Shown here one piece after another: positions 15,602-24,056 of a DNA stretch of 64,000 bases. Source of the stretch: Nonomuraea guangzhouensis (GTDB taxonomy: Bacteria > Actinomycetota > Actinomycetes > Streptosporangiales > Streptosporangiaceae); the NCBI RefSeq assembly GCF_019396345.1, contig NZ_JAHKRM010000019.1, positions 124,001 to 188,000 on the forward strand, read 5' to 3'. A model generated the notes under the pieces. The model was not told where the DNA came from. It made no database searches and saw only the letters and a list, made by a program, of their open reading frames with translations. The position numbers and the translations under genes were made by a program. Positions within the stretch are counted from its first letter, which is position 1. The number at the start of each line of letters is the position of its first letter.

Positions 15602-16495
15602 ATGATCGTTATCACCGCTCCCACCGGGAACATCGGCCGTCACCTGCTCTCCAAGCTCCTGGAGTCCGCCCCCACCGCAGGGGAGGAACTGCGCGTGATC
15701 GTGCGCGACCCCGCCCGCCTTCCGGACGCGGCGCGCGGACGTGTCGGGGTGATCACCGGCTCGCACGCGGACGCCGAGGTCCTCGACCGGGCCTTCGAGG
15801 GTGCGGACGCCGTCTTCTGGCTCGTCCCCCCGGACGCCTCCCTGGCCCCGCACGACGCCTACAGCGGCTTCACCCGCCCGGCAGTGAAGGCGCTCGCCGT
15901 CCACGGTGTCGGCCATGTCGTCGGGGTCTCGGCGCTCGGCCGCGGTACCCCGGTCGCCGACCGCGCCGGCCTGGTCACCGCCTCCCTCGCCATGGACGAC
16001 CTCATCGCCGGTACGGGTGTTGCCTACCGGGCCCTGGCCAGCCCGTCCTTCTTCGAGAACCTCCTGGAGGAGTCCGACTCGATCCGCGACAAGGGCGTCT
16101 TCACCGACACCGTCGACGCCGACCGCAAGGCCCCCCTCGTCGCTGTCGCCGACCTCGCGGCCGCCGCTGCCGACCTGCTGCTGGACCGCTCGTGGACCGG
16201 CACCGACAGTGTCCCGGTCCTCGGTCCGGAGGACCTGTCCCCCAACGACCGGGCCCGCATCATGACCGCACAGCTCGGCCGCCCCGTCCGCTACGAACGC
16301 CAGCCGCTCGACGAGCTGTACAGCACCCTCATCGGCTACGGCCTCAACGAGGCATTCGTCCAGGGCGTCGTCGACATGAAGCGAGCCAAGGACGAGGGCC
16401 TCGACGCCGGCGTCGCCCGTACCCCGGACACCGCCTCCCCCACCGGCTTCGAGCAGTGGTGCGCCCAGACCCTCAAGCCCGCCGTCCTCTCATGA
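15602..16495 (+). CDS. NmrA-like NAD(P)-binding protein
   Basis: 297 residues. The N-terminus IVITAPTGNIGRHLLSKLLESA holds the nucleotide-binding loop of atypical short-chain dehydrogenases of the NmrA/HSCARG class; FEGADAVFWLVPPD, ALGRGTPVADRAGL and the late YERQPLDELYSTLIGYG fit that family. Such proteins sense or use NAD(P)H. The active-site Tyr-Lys pair is not obvious. It lies opposite a LysR gene and 36 bases before the darcynin gene, so the three probably form one regulated unit. Confidence 0.8.
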   Translation: MIVITAPTGNIGRHLLSKLLESAPTAGEELRVIVRDPARLPDAARGRVGVITGSHADAEVLDRAFEGADAVFWLVPPDASLAPHDAYSGFTRPAVKALAVHGVGHVVGVSALGRGTPVADRAGLVTASLAMDDLIAGTGVAYRALASPSFFENLLEESDSIRDKGVFTDTVDADRKAPLVAVADLAAAAADLLLDRSWTGTDSVPVLGPEDLSPNDRARIMTAQLGRPVRYERQPLDELYSTLIGYGLNEAFVQGVVDMKRAKDEGLDAGVARTPDTASPTGFEQWCAQTLKPAVLS

Positions 16496-16531
16496 GGGCC
16501 TACCACCCGTACCTTTGGAGGAGCTGTCCTG

Positions 16532-16903
16532 ATGCCCGCTGAGAAAACCGAACCGCCGGTCACGGCGTTCATGCTCGTCAAGACCACACCCGAGTGGCTC
16601 GCCCTGACCGTCCAGGAACGTGTGGACGCCTTCACCACCCAGGTCCTGCCCGCGATCGAGGCGAAGACCAGCGGCGTCCGGTCACGCTTCTACGACACGG
16701 AGTTCTACTCCGCGCGCGTCACCGACGTCTGGGTGTGGGAAGCGGAAGACCACCACGCCTACCAGCTCCTCATCGACGCACTGCGCGAAACCCCGTTCTG
16801 GGACCGCTACTTCGAGGTCGTCGACCTCCTCGTCGGCACCGAGAACGGCTACGCCCGCACCTACGGCCTCGAACCCGTCGCCACCATCACCACCAGGTCT
16901 TAG
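16532..16903 (+). CDS. Darcynin family protein
   Basis: 123 residues. FMLVKTTPEWLALTVQER near residue 15, SRFYDTEFYSARVTDVWVWEAEDHHAYQLL in the middle and LRETPFWDRYFEVVDLLVGTENGYA near the end match the small single-domain darcynin family as I recall it. Its fold looks like a ferredoxin-like (monooxygenase-type) barrel; function is unknown. GGAGGAG precedes the ATG. Downstream of and probably co-transcribed with the NmrA-type gene. Confidence 0.7.
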   Translation: MPAEKTEPPVTAFMLVKTTPEWLALTVQERVDAFTTQVLPAIEAKTSGVRSRFYDTEFYSARVTDVWVWEAEDHHAYQLLIDALRETPFWDRYFEVVDLLVGTENGYARTYGLEPVATITTRS

Positions 16904-16997
16904 GAATGTCAGTTCCGTTTGCTAACGTGCGGCACTCGCCGGTAGTGATCCTGTACGAGCTCTCCCGGCAGCTCTTCATCGTCTGATCAGAGAGGGC

Positions 16998-17489
16998 GTG
17001 GACCCGGTGGATGACGACGAGAAGAGCACGCTGCTGATGTTCCTGGAGGCGCAGCGTGCCAGCGTTCTCGCGATCGTGGACGGCCTCGACGTCGAAGCGT
17101 TGTCAACCGCGATCCTGCCCTCGGGATGGACGGTGCTGGGTCTCGTGGAGCATCTCGGTCACGCCGAGCGGCACTGGTTCCAGGAGATCGCCACCGGGTC
17201 CGCCGAGCCGCTGCCCTGGCCCGACGACCACACGCCATTGATCACACCGCGACCACCGTCTGTGGTCTTCGCGTTCTACCGCGACCAGTGCGAGCGGTCC
17301 AACGCCGTCCTCGCCGCGACCCCTCTGTCGACGCCCCCACAGGGACGACACCCAGGCCCGCTCGGAGACGAGGTCACCGACCTGCGACGGATCGTCCTGC
17401 ACATGATCGAGGAGACCGCCCGCCATGCGGGACACCTCGACGTCGCGCGCGAACTGCTCGATGGAAAGACGGGGCTCGGGCCTCGGTAG
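16998..17489 (+). CDS. DinB-fold DUF664 protein, intact copy
   Basis: 163 residues. LEAQRASVLAIVDGLD, PSGWTVLGLVEHLGHAERHWF and the closing HMIEETARHAGHLDVARELLDG give the His ligands of the four-helix DinB/DUF664 fold, which in actinomycetes is linked to mycothiol-dependent transferases. GTG at 16998 follows AGAGAGG. A second, broken copy is at 26390-26879 and a 3' fragment at 23997-24056; both lie at the ends of the RloB island. Confidence 0.85.
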   Translation: MDPVDDDEKSTLLMFLEAQRASVLAIVDGLDVEALSTAILPSGWTVLGLVEHLGHAERHWFQEIATGSAEPLPWPDDHTPLITPRPPSVVFAFYRDQCERSNAVLAATPLSTPPQGRHPGPLGDEVTDLRRIVLHMIEETARHAGHLDVARELLDGKTGLGPR

Positions 17490-17579
17490 CCGCTGGCCAG
17501 GAGGCTTGCGCAGGGTAACAAGCCTGTGACCAGGGCAGACTCACCCCTGTCGGGTCCTCTTGCGGGGAGGAGGCCACAG

Positions 17580-18626
17580 ATGGACCAGAACAAGGTGACG
17601 GAGTTCCTGGGCAGGGCCGTGAGCGACCTGGGGGCGACCGACGCGGCGGGCTCCGTCGTGATCGGTCACCGGCTCGGCCTGTATCGCGCCCTCGCCAAGG
17701 GGCCCGCGACTCCCGAGGAGTTCGCCGAGCGCACCGGGTGCCACCCGCGTTACCTCACCGAATGGCTGCGTGGGCAGGCCGCCGGGGGGTACGTCGGCTA
17801 CGACGCGGCGACAGGCCGGTTCTCGCTCTCCGAGGAGCAGGCGTACTGCCTGGCCGACCCGGCCGGCCCGAACATCCCGGCGGCGTACCTCATCGCGCTG
17901 GGCATGCTGCGCGCCGAGCCGCGCATCACCGAGGCGTTCCGCACGGGCGCCGGCTTCGGCTGGCACGAGCACGTGGAGGACGTCTTCGTCGGGTGCGACG
18001 CGTTCTACCGGCCGGCCTACGTGGCCGCGCTGGTGTCGAGCTGGCTCCCGGCGCTGGACGGGATCGAGGAGAAGCTGAAGGCGGGGACCGTGGTCGCGGA
18101 CGTCGGCTGCGGCCTCGGGTCGTCCTCGATCCTCCTCGCGCAGTCGTACCCGCGTACCTCGGTCGTCGGCTCGGACTACCACGCCGAGTCCATCGAGCTG
18201 GCCCGCCGACATGCCGCCGAGGCCGGGGTGGCCGACCGGGTCGATTTCGAGGTGGCCGGCGCGCACACCTTCACCGGCACCGGCTACGACCTGGTGACGA
18301 TGTTCGACTGCCTGCACGACATGGGCGACCCGCTGGGGGCCGCCCGGCGGGTGCGGGAAGCGCTGGCTCCGGAGGGCGCGTGGCTGCTGGTCGAGCCGTA
18401 CGCCGCCGACGCGGTGGAGGACAACTTCACCCCCGTGGGGCGGCTGTACTACAGCGGCTCCACGTTCCTCTGCGTGCCCAACGCGCTGTCCCAGCCGGGC
18501 GGCTACGCGCTGGGCGCGCAGGCGGGCGAGGCGAGGATCCGCGAGCTGAGTCGTGAGGCGGGCTTCACCCGGTTCCGAAGGGCCGCGGAGACCCCGTTCA
18601 ACCTCGTCTACGAGATCCGGCCGTAG
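17580..18626 (+). CDS. SAM-dependent methyltransferase with N-terminal winged helix
   Basis: 348 residues. The N-terminal domain HRLGLYRALAKGPATPEEFAERTGCHPRYLTEWLRG is the winged-helix dimerisation module of Rv2258c-like methyltransferases. The SAM loop VVADVGCGLGSSSILLAQ lies near residue 180, followed by VVGSDYHAES and VTMFDCLHDMGDP. It methylates an unknown small molecule. GGAGGAGG precedes the ATG. Convergent with the SDR gene, 28 bases apart. Confidence 0.85.
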   Translation: MDQNKVTEFLGRAVSDLGATDAAGSVVIGHRLGLYRALAKGPATPEEFAERTGCHPRYLTEWLRGQAAGGYVGYDAATGRFSLSEEQAYCLADPAGPNIPAAYLIALGMLRAEPRITEAFRTGAGFGWHEHVEDVFVGCDAFYRPAYVAALVSSWLPALDGIEEKLKAGTVVADVGCGLGSSSILLAQSYPRTSVVGSDYHAESIELARRHAAEAGVADRVDFEVAGAHTFTGTGYDLVTMFDCLHDMGDPLGAARRVREALAPEGAWLLVEPYAADAVEDNFTPVGRLYYSGSTFLCVPNALSQPGGYALGAQAGEARIRELSREAGFTRFRRAAETPFNLVYEIRP

Positions 18627-18654
18627 GAGTCTCGGCCCGCCGTGGTGGTGCGGG

Positions 18655-19404
18655 CTACATGGTGGTCCCGCCTGAGACGTCCAGGCGGTGTCCGGTGATG
18701 TAGCGGCTGTCGTCGGAGGCCAGGAAGGCGACGGTGTCGGCCACGTCCTCCGCGGTGCCCAGCCGGCCGAGGGGCGTCTGCGACGACAGCCAGGCCAAGG
18801 CCTCGCCCACCAGGCGTCCTTGGTGCATGTCGGTGTCGATGACGCCGGGCGCCACGGTGTTGACCGTGATGCCGCGTGGCCCGAGCTGCTTGGCCAGGGC
18901 GGTGGTGAGAACGTCGAGTGCGGCCTTGGACATGGCGTAGTCGATCGCCCTGGGCATGGCCGCTCCGCGGGTCAGCATGGTGCCCACGGTGATGATCCGC
19001 CCGCCGTCGCGCAGCCGTGGCACGGCTTGCTGGGTGATGAAGAACGGGGCGGTGGTGTTGACCGCGAACAGGTGCTCGAAACCCTCTCGGGTGACCCCGT
19101 CGATCTCGGCCTGGTCGCCGAGGATTCCGGCGTTGTTGACCAGGATGTCCAGCCCATCGGCGTGGGCGTCGAAGCCAGCCCACAGGGCTTCGGCGTCGCC
19201 AGGCGTGCCCAGCTCGGCTTGGACGGCAAATGCCTGTCCGCCGGCCGCTTCGACAGTGGCGACGGTGTCCTTGGCGGCCGCGTGGTTGCTGCCGTAGTGC
19301 ACCGCGACCCGGGCGCCTTCGCGGGCCAGCCGGGTGGCGATGGCGCGGCCGATGCCCCGGCTGGCGCCGGTCACCAACGCCGTCTTTCCGGTCAATCTCC
19401 TCAT
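18655..19404 (-). CDS. Short-chain dehydrogenase/reductase
   Basis: 249 residues. Classical SDR motifs: cofactor loop TGASRGIGRAIA at about 12-23, NNAG at about 87-90, and the catalytic Ser/Tyr/Lys in ITVGTM...AIDYAMSKAAL. The C-terminus YITGHRLDVSGGTTM is typical. An Asn/Ser-rich segment after beta-2 (HYGSNHAAA) favours NADP. It is the last gene of a minus-strand unit with an FMN reductase and an MFS exporter. Confidence 0.9.
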   Translation of the reverse strand: MRRLTGKTALVTGASRGIGRAIATRLAREGARVAVHYGSNHAAAKDTVATVEAAGGQAFAVQAELGTPGDAEALWAGFDAHADGLDILVNNAGILGDQAEIDGVTREGFEHLFAVNTTAPFFITQQAVPRLRDGGRIITVGTMLTRGAAMPRAIDYAMSKAALDVLTTALAKQLGPRGITVNTVAPGVIDTDMHQGRLVGEALAWLSSQTPLGRLGTAEDVADTVAFLASDDSRYITGHRLDVSGGTTM

Positions 19405-19421
19405 GATCCTGCCTTTCCGTT

Positions 19422-20009
19422 TTATGCGGTGTAGGGGGTGGTGGCTTTGGCGTCGCGCAAGATCCGCGCCCACCACGTCACTTGGTCCAGGAGGGTCTTG
19501 GCGGCTGTGGCGGGACCGACCGGGTCCTTCGGCTGCCCGTCGCCGTCGAAGCACTCCCAGGCGCCGTGGAAGCTGACGGTGTCCCGGGTGGTGACGGCGT
19601 GCAGCTCGGCGAAGACGGCACGCAGGTGCTCCACCGCGCGCAGCCCTCCGGAGAGGCCGCCGTAGGAGACGAACGCCACCGGCTTGGCGTGGAACTGCTG
19701 GTTGTGCCAGTCGATGGCGTTCTTCAGGGCGGCTGGGTAGCTGTGGTTGTACTCGGGGGTGACCACCACGACCGCGTCCGCGGCCGCCAGCCGCGGCGTC
19801 AGCTCGCCCAGGGCTTTCAGCACCGGCTCCGGCACGGACATTGACGGGGCCGCCGCCCCGATCGGCACGTCGGCCAGGTCGATCACGTCGACGTCGAGGT
19901 CCGGGCGCGCTGTGGACTGGCCGGCGAACCAGGTGGCCACGGTCGGGCCGAGGCGGCCGTCGCGGACGCTGCCGACGATGACGGCCAGCCGTAGCGGGTC
20001 ATCGGTCAT
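19422..20009 (-). CDS. NADPH-dependent FMN reductase
   Basis: 195 residues. The N-terminus LAVIVGSVRDGRLGPTVATWF is the FMN phosphate-binding loop, and VVVVTPEYNHSYPAALKNAIDW is the hallmark of the flavodoxin-like NAD(P)H:FMN/quinone reductases, followed by AFVSYGGLSGG. AGGAGA-type purines precede the ATG. It lies 17 bases upstream of the SDR gene and downstream of the MFS gene, suggesting joint control by the divergent TetR. Confidence 0.9.
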   Translation of the reverse strand: MTDDPLRLAVIVGSVRDGRLGPTVATWFAGQSTARPDLDVDVIDLADVPIGAAAPSMSVPEPVLKALGELTPRLAAADAVVVVTPEYNHSYPAALKNAIDWHNQQFHAKPVAFVSYGGLSGGLRAVEHLRAVFAELHAVTTRDTVSFHGAWECFDGDGQPKDPVGPATAAKTLLDQVTWWARILRDAKATTPYTA

Positions 20010-20218
20010 GGTGTTCTCCTTTCGCGGCGGCCTGTCGCAGGGCCGCCGGCAGTGTGGTCTCGGTTTGGGATCCGGTGAGCGGAGGCAGGTCTTCGATGAG
20101 GAAGACCGGCACGCCGGTGCTGCCGGGGCGGCGCGCTCGGGCCGAAGGACTGATCCAGGACGGCGAGCAGCGGTTGTCCCTCGGTGGAGGCGCCCGGGGC
20201 GAGCCCATGCGTCCTGCC
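20010..20218. other. Gap between MFS and FMN-reductase genes
   Basis: About 209 bases between two genes of one strand. A 69-codon frame (minus strand, containing VFLIEDLPPLTGSQTETTLPAALRQAAA) is open but has no recognisable family and no good ribosome-binding site. It might be a decayed gene end; I see no other signal here. Confidence 0.3.
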
Positions 20219-21736
20219 TCAGGCGGCCGCGGTGGCGGGTTCGGCCGACGGGGTCCGGTCGCGCAACGGGACCTCGCGGATGAACCAGGCCAGCGCGAAG
20301 GCGAGGGCGCCCAACGCGGCCGCGCCGAGGGCCATGGCGTGGATGCCGCTGGAGACAGCGAGGTGGACCGCCTGCTGGGCGGAGGCCGGAAGCTGGGCGA
20401 GCGCGTCGGGGGTCAGCTGACGGGAGGCGATGTGGGTGCCGGTCGCCGCGCCGAGGCGGTCGATGAGGGTGTCCTGCAGCCGGGCGGTGTACAGGGCGCC
20501 GAGGGCGGCCACGCCCAGCGAGGCGCCCATGGTGTGCCAGAGGGTGACCGAGCCGCTGGCCGCCCCCATGTCGCGCGGCTCGGCGCTGTTGACGGTGATG
20601 ATCGTGGTCGACTGCGTCAGCAGGCCCACGCCCATGCCGCCGATCAGGGTCAAAGCCGAGGCGAGTGCCAGGTTGGTGCCGGGCCCCAGGAACAGCAGTG
20701 CGAGCATCCCGGCGGCCACGGTGGCACCACCGAGGATCGGGTAGATCCGGTAGCGGCCGGTGCGGCTGATGAGCCGGCCGGTGCCGATCAGCACGGCGAC
20801 CATGCCCAGCATCGAGGGCAGGATCAGCATCCCGCTGGCGATCGGTGAGGCGTTCTGCACCAGCTGCATGTACTGGGGCAGGAAGGTGGCCGCGACCACC
20901 ATGCCGACGCCACCCAGGAAGCGGATGACCTGGGCGAGGGTGAAGTTGCGGTCGGCGAACAGCCGCAGCGGGACGATCGGTTCGGCCGCGCGCCGCTCCG
21001 CGAACACCAAGGCGACGAGCGCCACCAGCCCGATCAGAACCAGAGCGAGAATCGGCGCCGAAGCCCAGGCGTACTGGGTGCCGCCCCAGCTGGCGACCAG
21101 ACTCAGCGCCACCAACGCCACCGTCAGCAGCAGGGCCCCCAGGTAGTCGATCCGCGCTCTGATCCGGCGCGGCTCCAGCCGTACGGCGCCGCCGATGAGC
21201 AGCAAGGCGACCGCCCCGATGGGGAGATTGACGAAGAACGTCCACCGCCAGCCCAGATGCTCGGCGAACAGGCCACCGAGCAACGGCCCGGCGATGAAGG
21301 CGATCGGCATCATCGTCCCGAACAGCCCCATCAGCCTGCCGCTGTGCCGGGGCGGCACCAGCTCGCCGATCAGCGCCAGAGCGCCGGTCATCAGGCCCCC
21401 CGCGCCCAGCCCCTGCACCATCCGGAAGCCGACGAGCTGGATCATGTCCTGCGCCACTCCGGACAGCCCTGATCCCAACAGGAAGACCACGATCGAGGCC
21501 ATGTAGACCGCCTTGCGGCCATACAGGTCCCCCAATTTCCCCCAGATCGGCGTCGAGGCGGACATGCAGATCAAGTAGGCCGTGGCCACCCAGGAGAAGT
21601 ACTCCAGGCCGCCGAGATCCCGCACGATCGTCAGCAGCGCGGGCCCGAGCATCATGCCGTCCAACGGGGCTGTGATCATGCCCAGCATCACGCCGATCAC
21701 GCCGGTACGAAGCGATCGATCCACACGTTCCTCCAT
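20219..21736 (-). CDS. MFS drug exporter, DHA2 family (14 TM)
   Basis: 505 residues with about 14 hydrophobic helices. The first helices carry LDGMMLGPALLTIVRDLGG, and motif A appears as GKLGDLYGRK; motif C-like GAGGLMTGALALIGELVPPRHSG follows. This is the EmrB/QacA proton-antiporter class that exports drugs or antibiotics. The start codon overlaps a 25-bp imperfect palindrome that probably binds the divergent TetR protein, so export would be induced by its substrate. Confidence 0.9.
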   Translation of the reverse strand: MEERVDRSLRTGVIGVMLGMITAPLDGMMLGPALLTIVRDLGGLEYFSWVATAYLICMSASTPIWGKLGDLYGRKAVYMASIVVFLLGSGLSGVAQDMIQLVGFRMVQGLGAGGLMTGALALIGELVPPRHSGRLMGLFGTMMPIAFIAGPLLGGLFAEHLGWRWTFFVNLPIGAVALLLIGGAVRLEPRRIRARIDYLGALLLTVALVALSLVASWGGTQYAWASAPILALVLIGLVALVALVFAERRAAEPIVPLRLFADRNFTLAQVIRFLGGVGMVVAATFLPQYMQLVQNASPIASGMLILPSMLGMVAVLIGTGRLISRTGRYRIYPILGGATVAAGMLALLFLGPGTNLALASALTLIGGMGVGLLTQSTTIITVNSAEPRDMGAASGSVTLWHTMGASLGVAALGALYTARLQDTLIDRLGAATGTHIASRQLTPDALAQLPASAQQAVHLAVSSGIHAMALGAAALGALAFALAWFIREVPLRDRTPSAEPATAAA

Positions 21737-21759
21737 TTCGCGTACTGCGTACCCGAAAT
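21735..21759. promoter_or_regulatory. TetR operator palindrome overlapping the MFS start
   Basis: A 25-base imperfect palindrome of the form ATTTCG-N-GTAC-N3-GTAC-N-CGAAAT. All mismatches are symmetric around the centre. It covers the first bases of the MFS gene and lies 51 bases before the TetR start, the arrangement of an autoregulated repressor-exporter pair. Confidence 0.6.
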
Positions 21760-21809
21760 GGGACCATAGTCATTCAGGTACCATGTACGCAAATGAGGAG
21801 AGGGCGCAG

Positions 21810-22553
21810 GTGACCGACGAGGAACCGACCAGCATCTGGATGCAGCCTGAGCGGCAAGAACGCTCCGGGCCGGGACGGCGCCCCGGCTACAGCCGCGACC
21901 AGATCACCCGGACCGCCGTCCAGATCGCCGACGCGGAAGGAGTCGAAGCCGCGACCATGCGGCGGATCGCGTGCGAGCTGGGCACCGGTGCCATGTCGCT
22001 CTACCGCTACGTGCCCCGGCGCGACGACCTGTTCGACCTCATGATCGACCTCGCGATGAGTGAGATCGAGCTCCCCGACAGCCCGTCCGGCGACTGGCGA
22101 TCCAGCCTGACGCTACTGGCCCGGCAGACCCGCGCCGTGAGCCTACGTCACCCCTGGCTCACCGCGCTGCTCACCAGCCGGCCGACACTGGGCCCCAACC
22201 TGCTGCGCGTACACGAGTTCGCGCTCGGCGCGCTCGACGGAATCGGGCTCGACATCGACGACATCACCGGCTTCGTCGGCATGCTCAACGACTATGTCCA
22301 CAGCGCGATCCGCCGCGAGATCAGCTGGCTGGACGAGGCCCGCCGCACCGGCCTGGACCCCCAGCGCTGGAAGCGCGACTACATCGGACCGTACGTACGC
22401 CAAGTCGTCGGATCCGGCGCCTTCCCCCTGTTCAGCCGATCGGTGCTCGATTCCCGCACCGCCCACCTCGTCCCCGACGAGCGCTTCCAGCACGGGCTCG
22501 AACGCATCCTCGACGCCATCGCCGCGCTCATCACAGCGCTCCAGTCCCGTTGA
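21810..22553 (+). CDS. TetR-family regulator of the divergent exporter
   Basis: 247 residues from GTG 21810, which follows GAGGAGAGGG; ATG at 21783 is the alternative. The helix-turn-helix is TRTAVQIADAEGVEAATMRRIACELGTGAMSLYRYVPRRDDLFD, and the C-terminal domain resembles TetR_C_1 (tetracycline-repressor type), with HPWLTALLTSRPTLGPN. Likely represses the MFS/FMN-reductase/SDR unit. Confidence 0.9.
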   Translation: MTDEEPTSIWMQPERQERSGPGRRPGYSRDQITRTAVQIADAEGVEAATMRRIACELGTGAMSLYRYVPRRDDLFDLMIDLAMSEIELPDSPSGDWRSSLTLLARQTRAVSLRHPWLTALLTSRPTLGPNLLRVHEFALGALDGIGLDIDDITGFVGMLNDYVHSAIRREISWLDEARRTGLDPQRWKRDYIGPYVRQVVGSGAFPLFSRSVLDSRTAHLVPDERFQHGLERILDAIAALITALQSR

Positions 22554-22968
22554 CCAGGAAGGCAGTTTCGTTTCAGGGCAACGCCGGAAAATCCGCGAGG
22601 GCCGACCGACTTGCGGCGAGATGTCGGGCGCACACTCGGGTCAACCTGGTATCCACTCGGCCGATCAGCTTTGGGAGCGGAGCCACCGGCATGAGCACGC
22701 ACGCTGGGGCCCTCGGCCAGGCCGAACAGCCGCCGTCACCGAACCGTCGTCAAGATCGTCTTGTGGCGCCAAAATCCGGTTCGATCCTCCCCGGAGGCCC
22801 ATCCTGTTCCACCGCGCAGTCCACCCCGTCGCCACCCACCGGTGGAGCACCCGGTGAAACCTTCTCCGGCGCGATCTGGCATAGCCGGCACACCACGGAT
22901 CGGTTCAGGGTCGGAGATGGGAAAGCGCCCGTTCTGCGGACGCCCCCTTTGACCAATAGTACAGTTAG
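22554..22968. other. 415-base gap, no gene recognised
   Basis: Lies between the TetR gene and the PadR promoter. Short open frames on both strands have poor codon patterns, no ribosome-binding site and no recognisable family. The only clear signal is the PadR promoter at its right end. Confidence 0.5.
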
Positions 22969-22984
22969 CGATATATATCGGATA
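22949..22984 (+). promoter_or_regulatory. Leaderless-type promoter with PadR palindrome
   Basis: TTGACC at 22949-22954 and TATATA at 22972-22977 are separated by exactly 17 bases, a near-consensus housekeeping promoter. Transcription would start about seven bases later, at the A of the ATG at 22984, giving a leaderless mRNA. A perfect 12-base palindrome, CGATATATATCG (22969-22980), covers the -10 region and is a natural operator for the encoded PadR protein. Confidence 0.6.
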
Positions 22985-23310
22985 TGGCACTACGCGAACA
23001 GAGCTATCTCGTGCTCCTGGCCCTTTCCGAAGGCCCGCTTCACGGTTATGGCGTGATCAAAGCCGTGCGCGAGCTGTCGGAGGAGCGTGTACGCCTCGGC
23101 GCGGGCACTCTCTATGGAGCCCTCGACCGCCTGACCGAGGCAGGACTCGCCCGCGTGGTCAGCGAAGAGGTCGTGGACGGCCGGAACCGCCGATACTACG
23201 AGTTGACCGCTCAGGGCGCCGAACTCCTGACCGAGGAGACCGCCCGCCTGACCCGGCTCGCCGCCACCGCGCAACGCCGCCTCGGCGCACGGCTCCTGCC
23301 CGGGACGTGA
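22984..23310 (+). CDS. PadR-family transcriptional regulator
   Basis: 108 residues. The winged helix is typical: QSYLVLLALSEGPLHGYGVIKAVRELSEERVRLGAGTLYGALDRLTEAGLA, followed by the wing RRYYELTAQG. No ribosome-binding site is present, which agrees with leaderless expression. It overlaps the start of the membrane protein gene downstream (GTGA), the common pairing of PadR with a membrane partner. Confidence 0.9.
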   Translation: MALREQSYLVLLALSEGPLHGYGVIKAVRELSEERVRLGAGTLYGALDRLTEAGLARVVSEEVVDGRNRRYYELTAQGAELLTEETARLTRLAATAQRRLGARLLPGT

Positions 23311-23798
23311 TCATGGATACCTACGAACGCCGCTGCCGGCTCCTCGCACGGGCCTACCCGCCCCGCTATCGGCAGACGCGCGGCGAGGAGTTGATCGGCA
23401 CGCTGCTCGACCTGGCGGAGCCGGAGCAGACCAGGCCGACCCTGCGCGACTCGCTCGACGTCGTACGTGGCGGAATCGCACTGCGCCTGCGCGAGCGCCC
23501 GCCACTGTGGCGCTGGGCGCTGTACCGCCTGTTCCACAAGCGCCTTCCCTACCCCTACCGCTGGTGGGCACGCGACGACCTGCTCGGTTCGCGCTACCTG
23601 GCGCGGCAGTGCGCGACGTGGCTGCTCGCGACATCGCCCCTGTGGGCCTTCATCGGCCTCATGCCCATCGAATTGGTCCACACGGTAATCTTCGCGACGC
23701 TCAGCCGCATGCTCGGCTTTATCCCGCAGCGATCCCTACGCCTCTATCAGCTGAGGAGACATGGATTCGATCTAGGTTTGCAGCGCTACTCGCTGTAG
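23307..23798 (+). CDS. PadR-linked membrane protein
   Basis: 163 residues (or 161 from the ATG at 23313). It opens with YERRCRLLARAYPPRYRQTRGEELIGTLLDLAE, a motif of the short N-terminal segment that accompanies PadR genes and permease-prefix proteins in actinomycetes. Later hydrophobic stretches, TWLLATSPLWAFIGLMPIEL and TVIFATLSRMLGFI, are probably one or two transmembrane helices. The basic end RLYQLRRHGFDLGLQRYSL looks cytoplasmic. Function unknown. Confidence 0.75.
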   Translation: MIMDTYERRCRLLARAYPPRYRQTRGEELIGTLLDLAEPEQTRPTLRDSLDVVRGGIALRLRERPPLWRWALYRLFHKRLPYPYRWWARDDLLGSRYLARQCATWLLATSPLWAFIGLMPIELVHTVIFATLSRMLGFIPQRSLRLYQLRRHGFDLGLQRYSL

Positions 23799-23954
23799 GC
23801 GACCAACAGGCCGACGGCGCTGGCTTTGACGGCCTGCGTTGACTCGCCAAACAAGCTCGTCCACGACGGCCGCCGCCTGTTGCGTATCCGTGTATGTTCT
23901 GAACGACTTTGACTCGGAACCGTTCGCAGCAAGATGACTGGCTGCGGGACAATC

Positions 23955-23991
23955 ACTGTCCCTTCCGCCAACTTCATCCGGAAGGGACAGT
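23955..23991. repeat. Perfect 13-bp hairpin
   Basis: ACTGTCCCTTCCG (23955-23967) and CGGAAGGGACAGT (23979-23991) form a perfect inverted repeat with an 11-base loop. It ends six bases before the left copy of the long direct repeat. No T-tract follows, so it could be an element end or a recombination site as well as a terminator for the PadR operon. Confidence 0.5.
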
Positions 23992-23996
23992 TGGTC

Positions 23997-24056
23997 GCCA
24001 TGCGGGCCGGCTGGACGTCGCACGCGAGTTGCTCGATGGGAGATGGGCCTCGATAG
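23997..24056 (+). pseudogene. DUF664 gene 3' fragment
   Basis: Reads RHAGRLDVARELLDGRW and stops at 24054-24056, matching only the last 20 or so codons of the intact DUF664 gene at 16998-17489. There is no start and no upstream part. It marks the left end of the long direct repeat. Confidence 0.65.

Noticed and set aside
19422..21773. A single 783-codon minus frame spanning the exporter and FMN reductase
   Set aside because: Only its last 195 codons (FMN reductase) show a family; the rest is an out-of-frame shadow of the MFS gene.
23840..23996. A transposase or recombinase remnant left of the island
   Set aside because: Both strands were read; no recognisable catalytic motif or family text was found, only the 13-bp hairpin.
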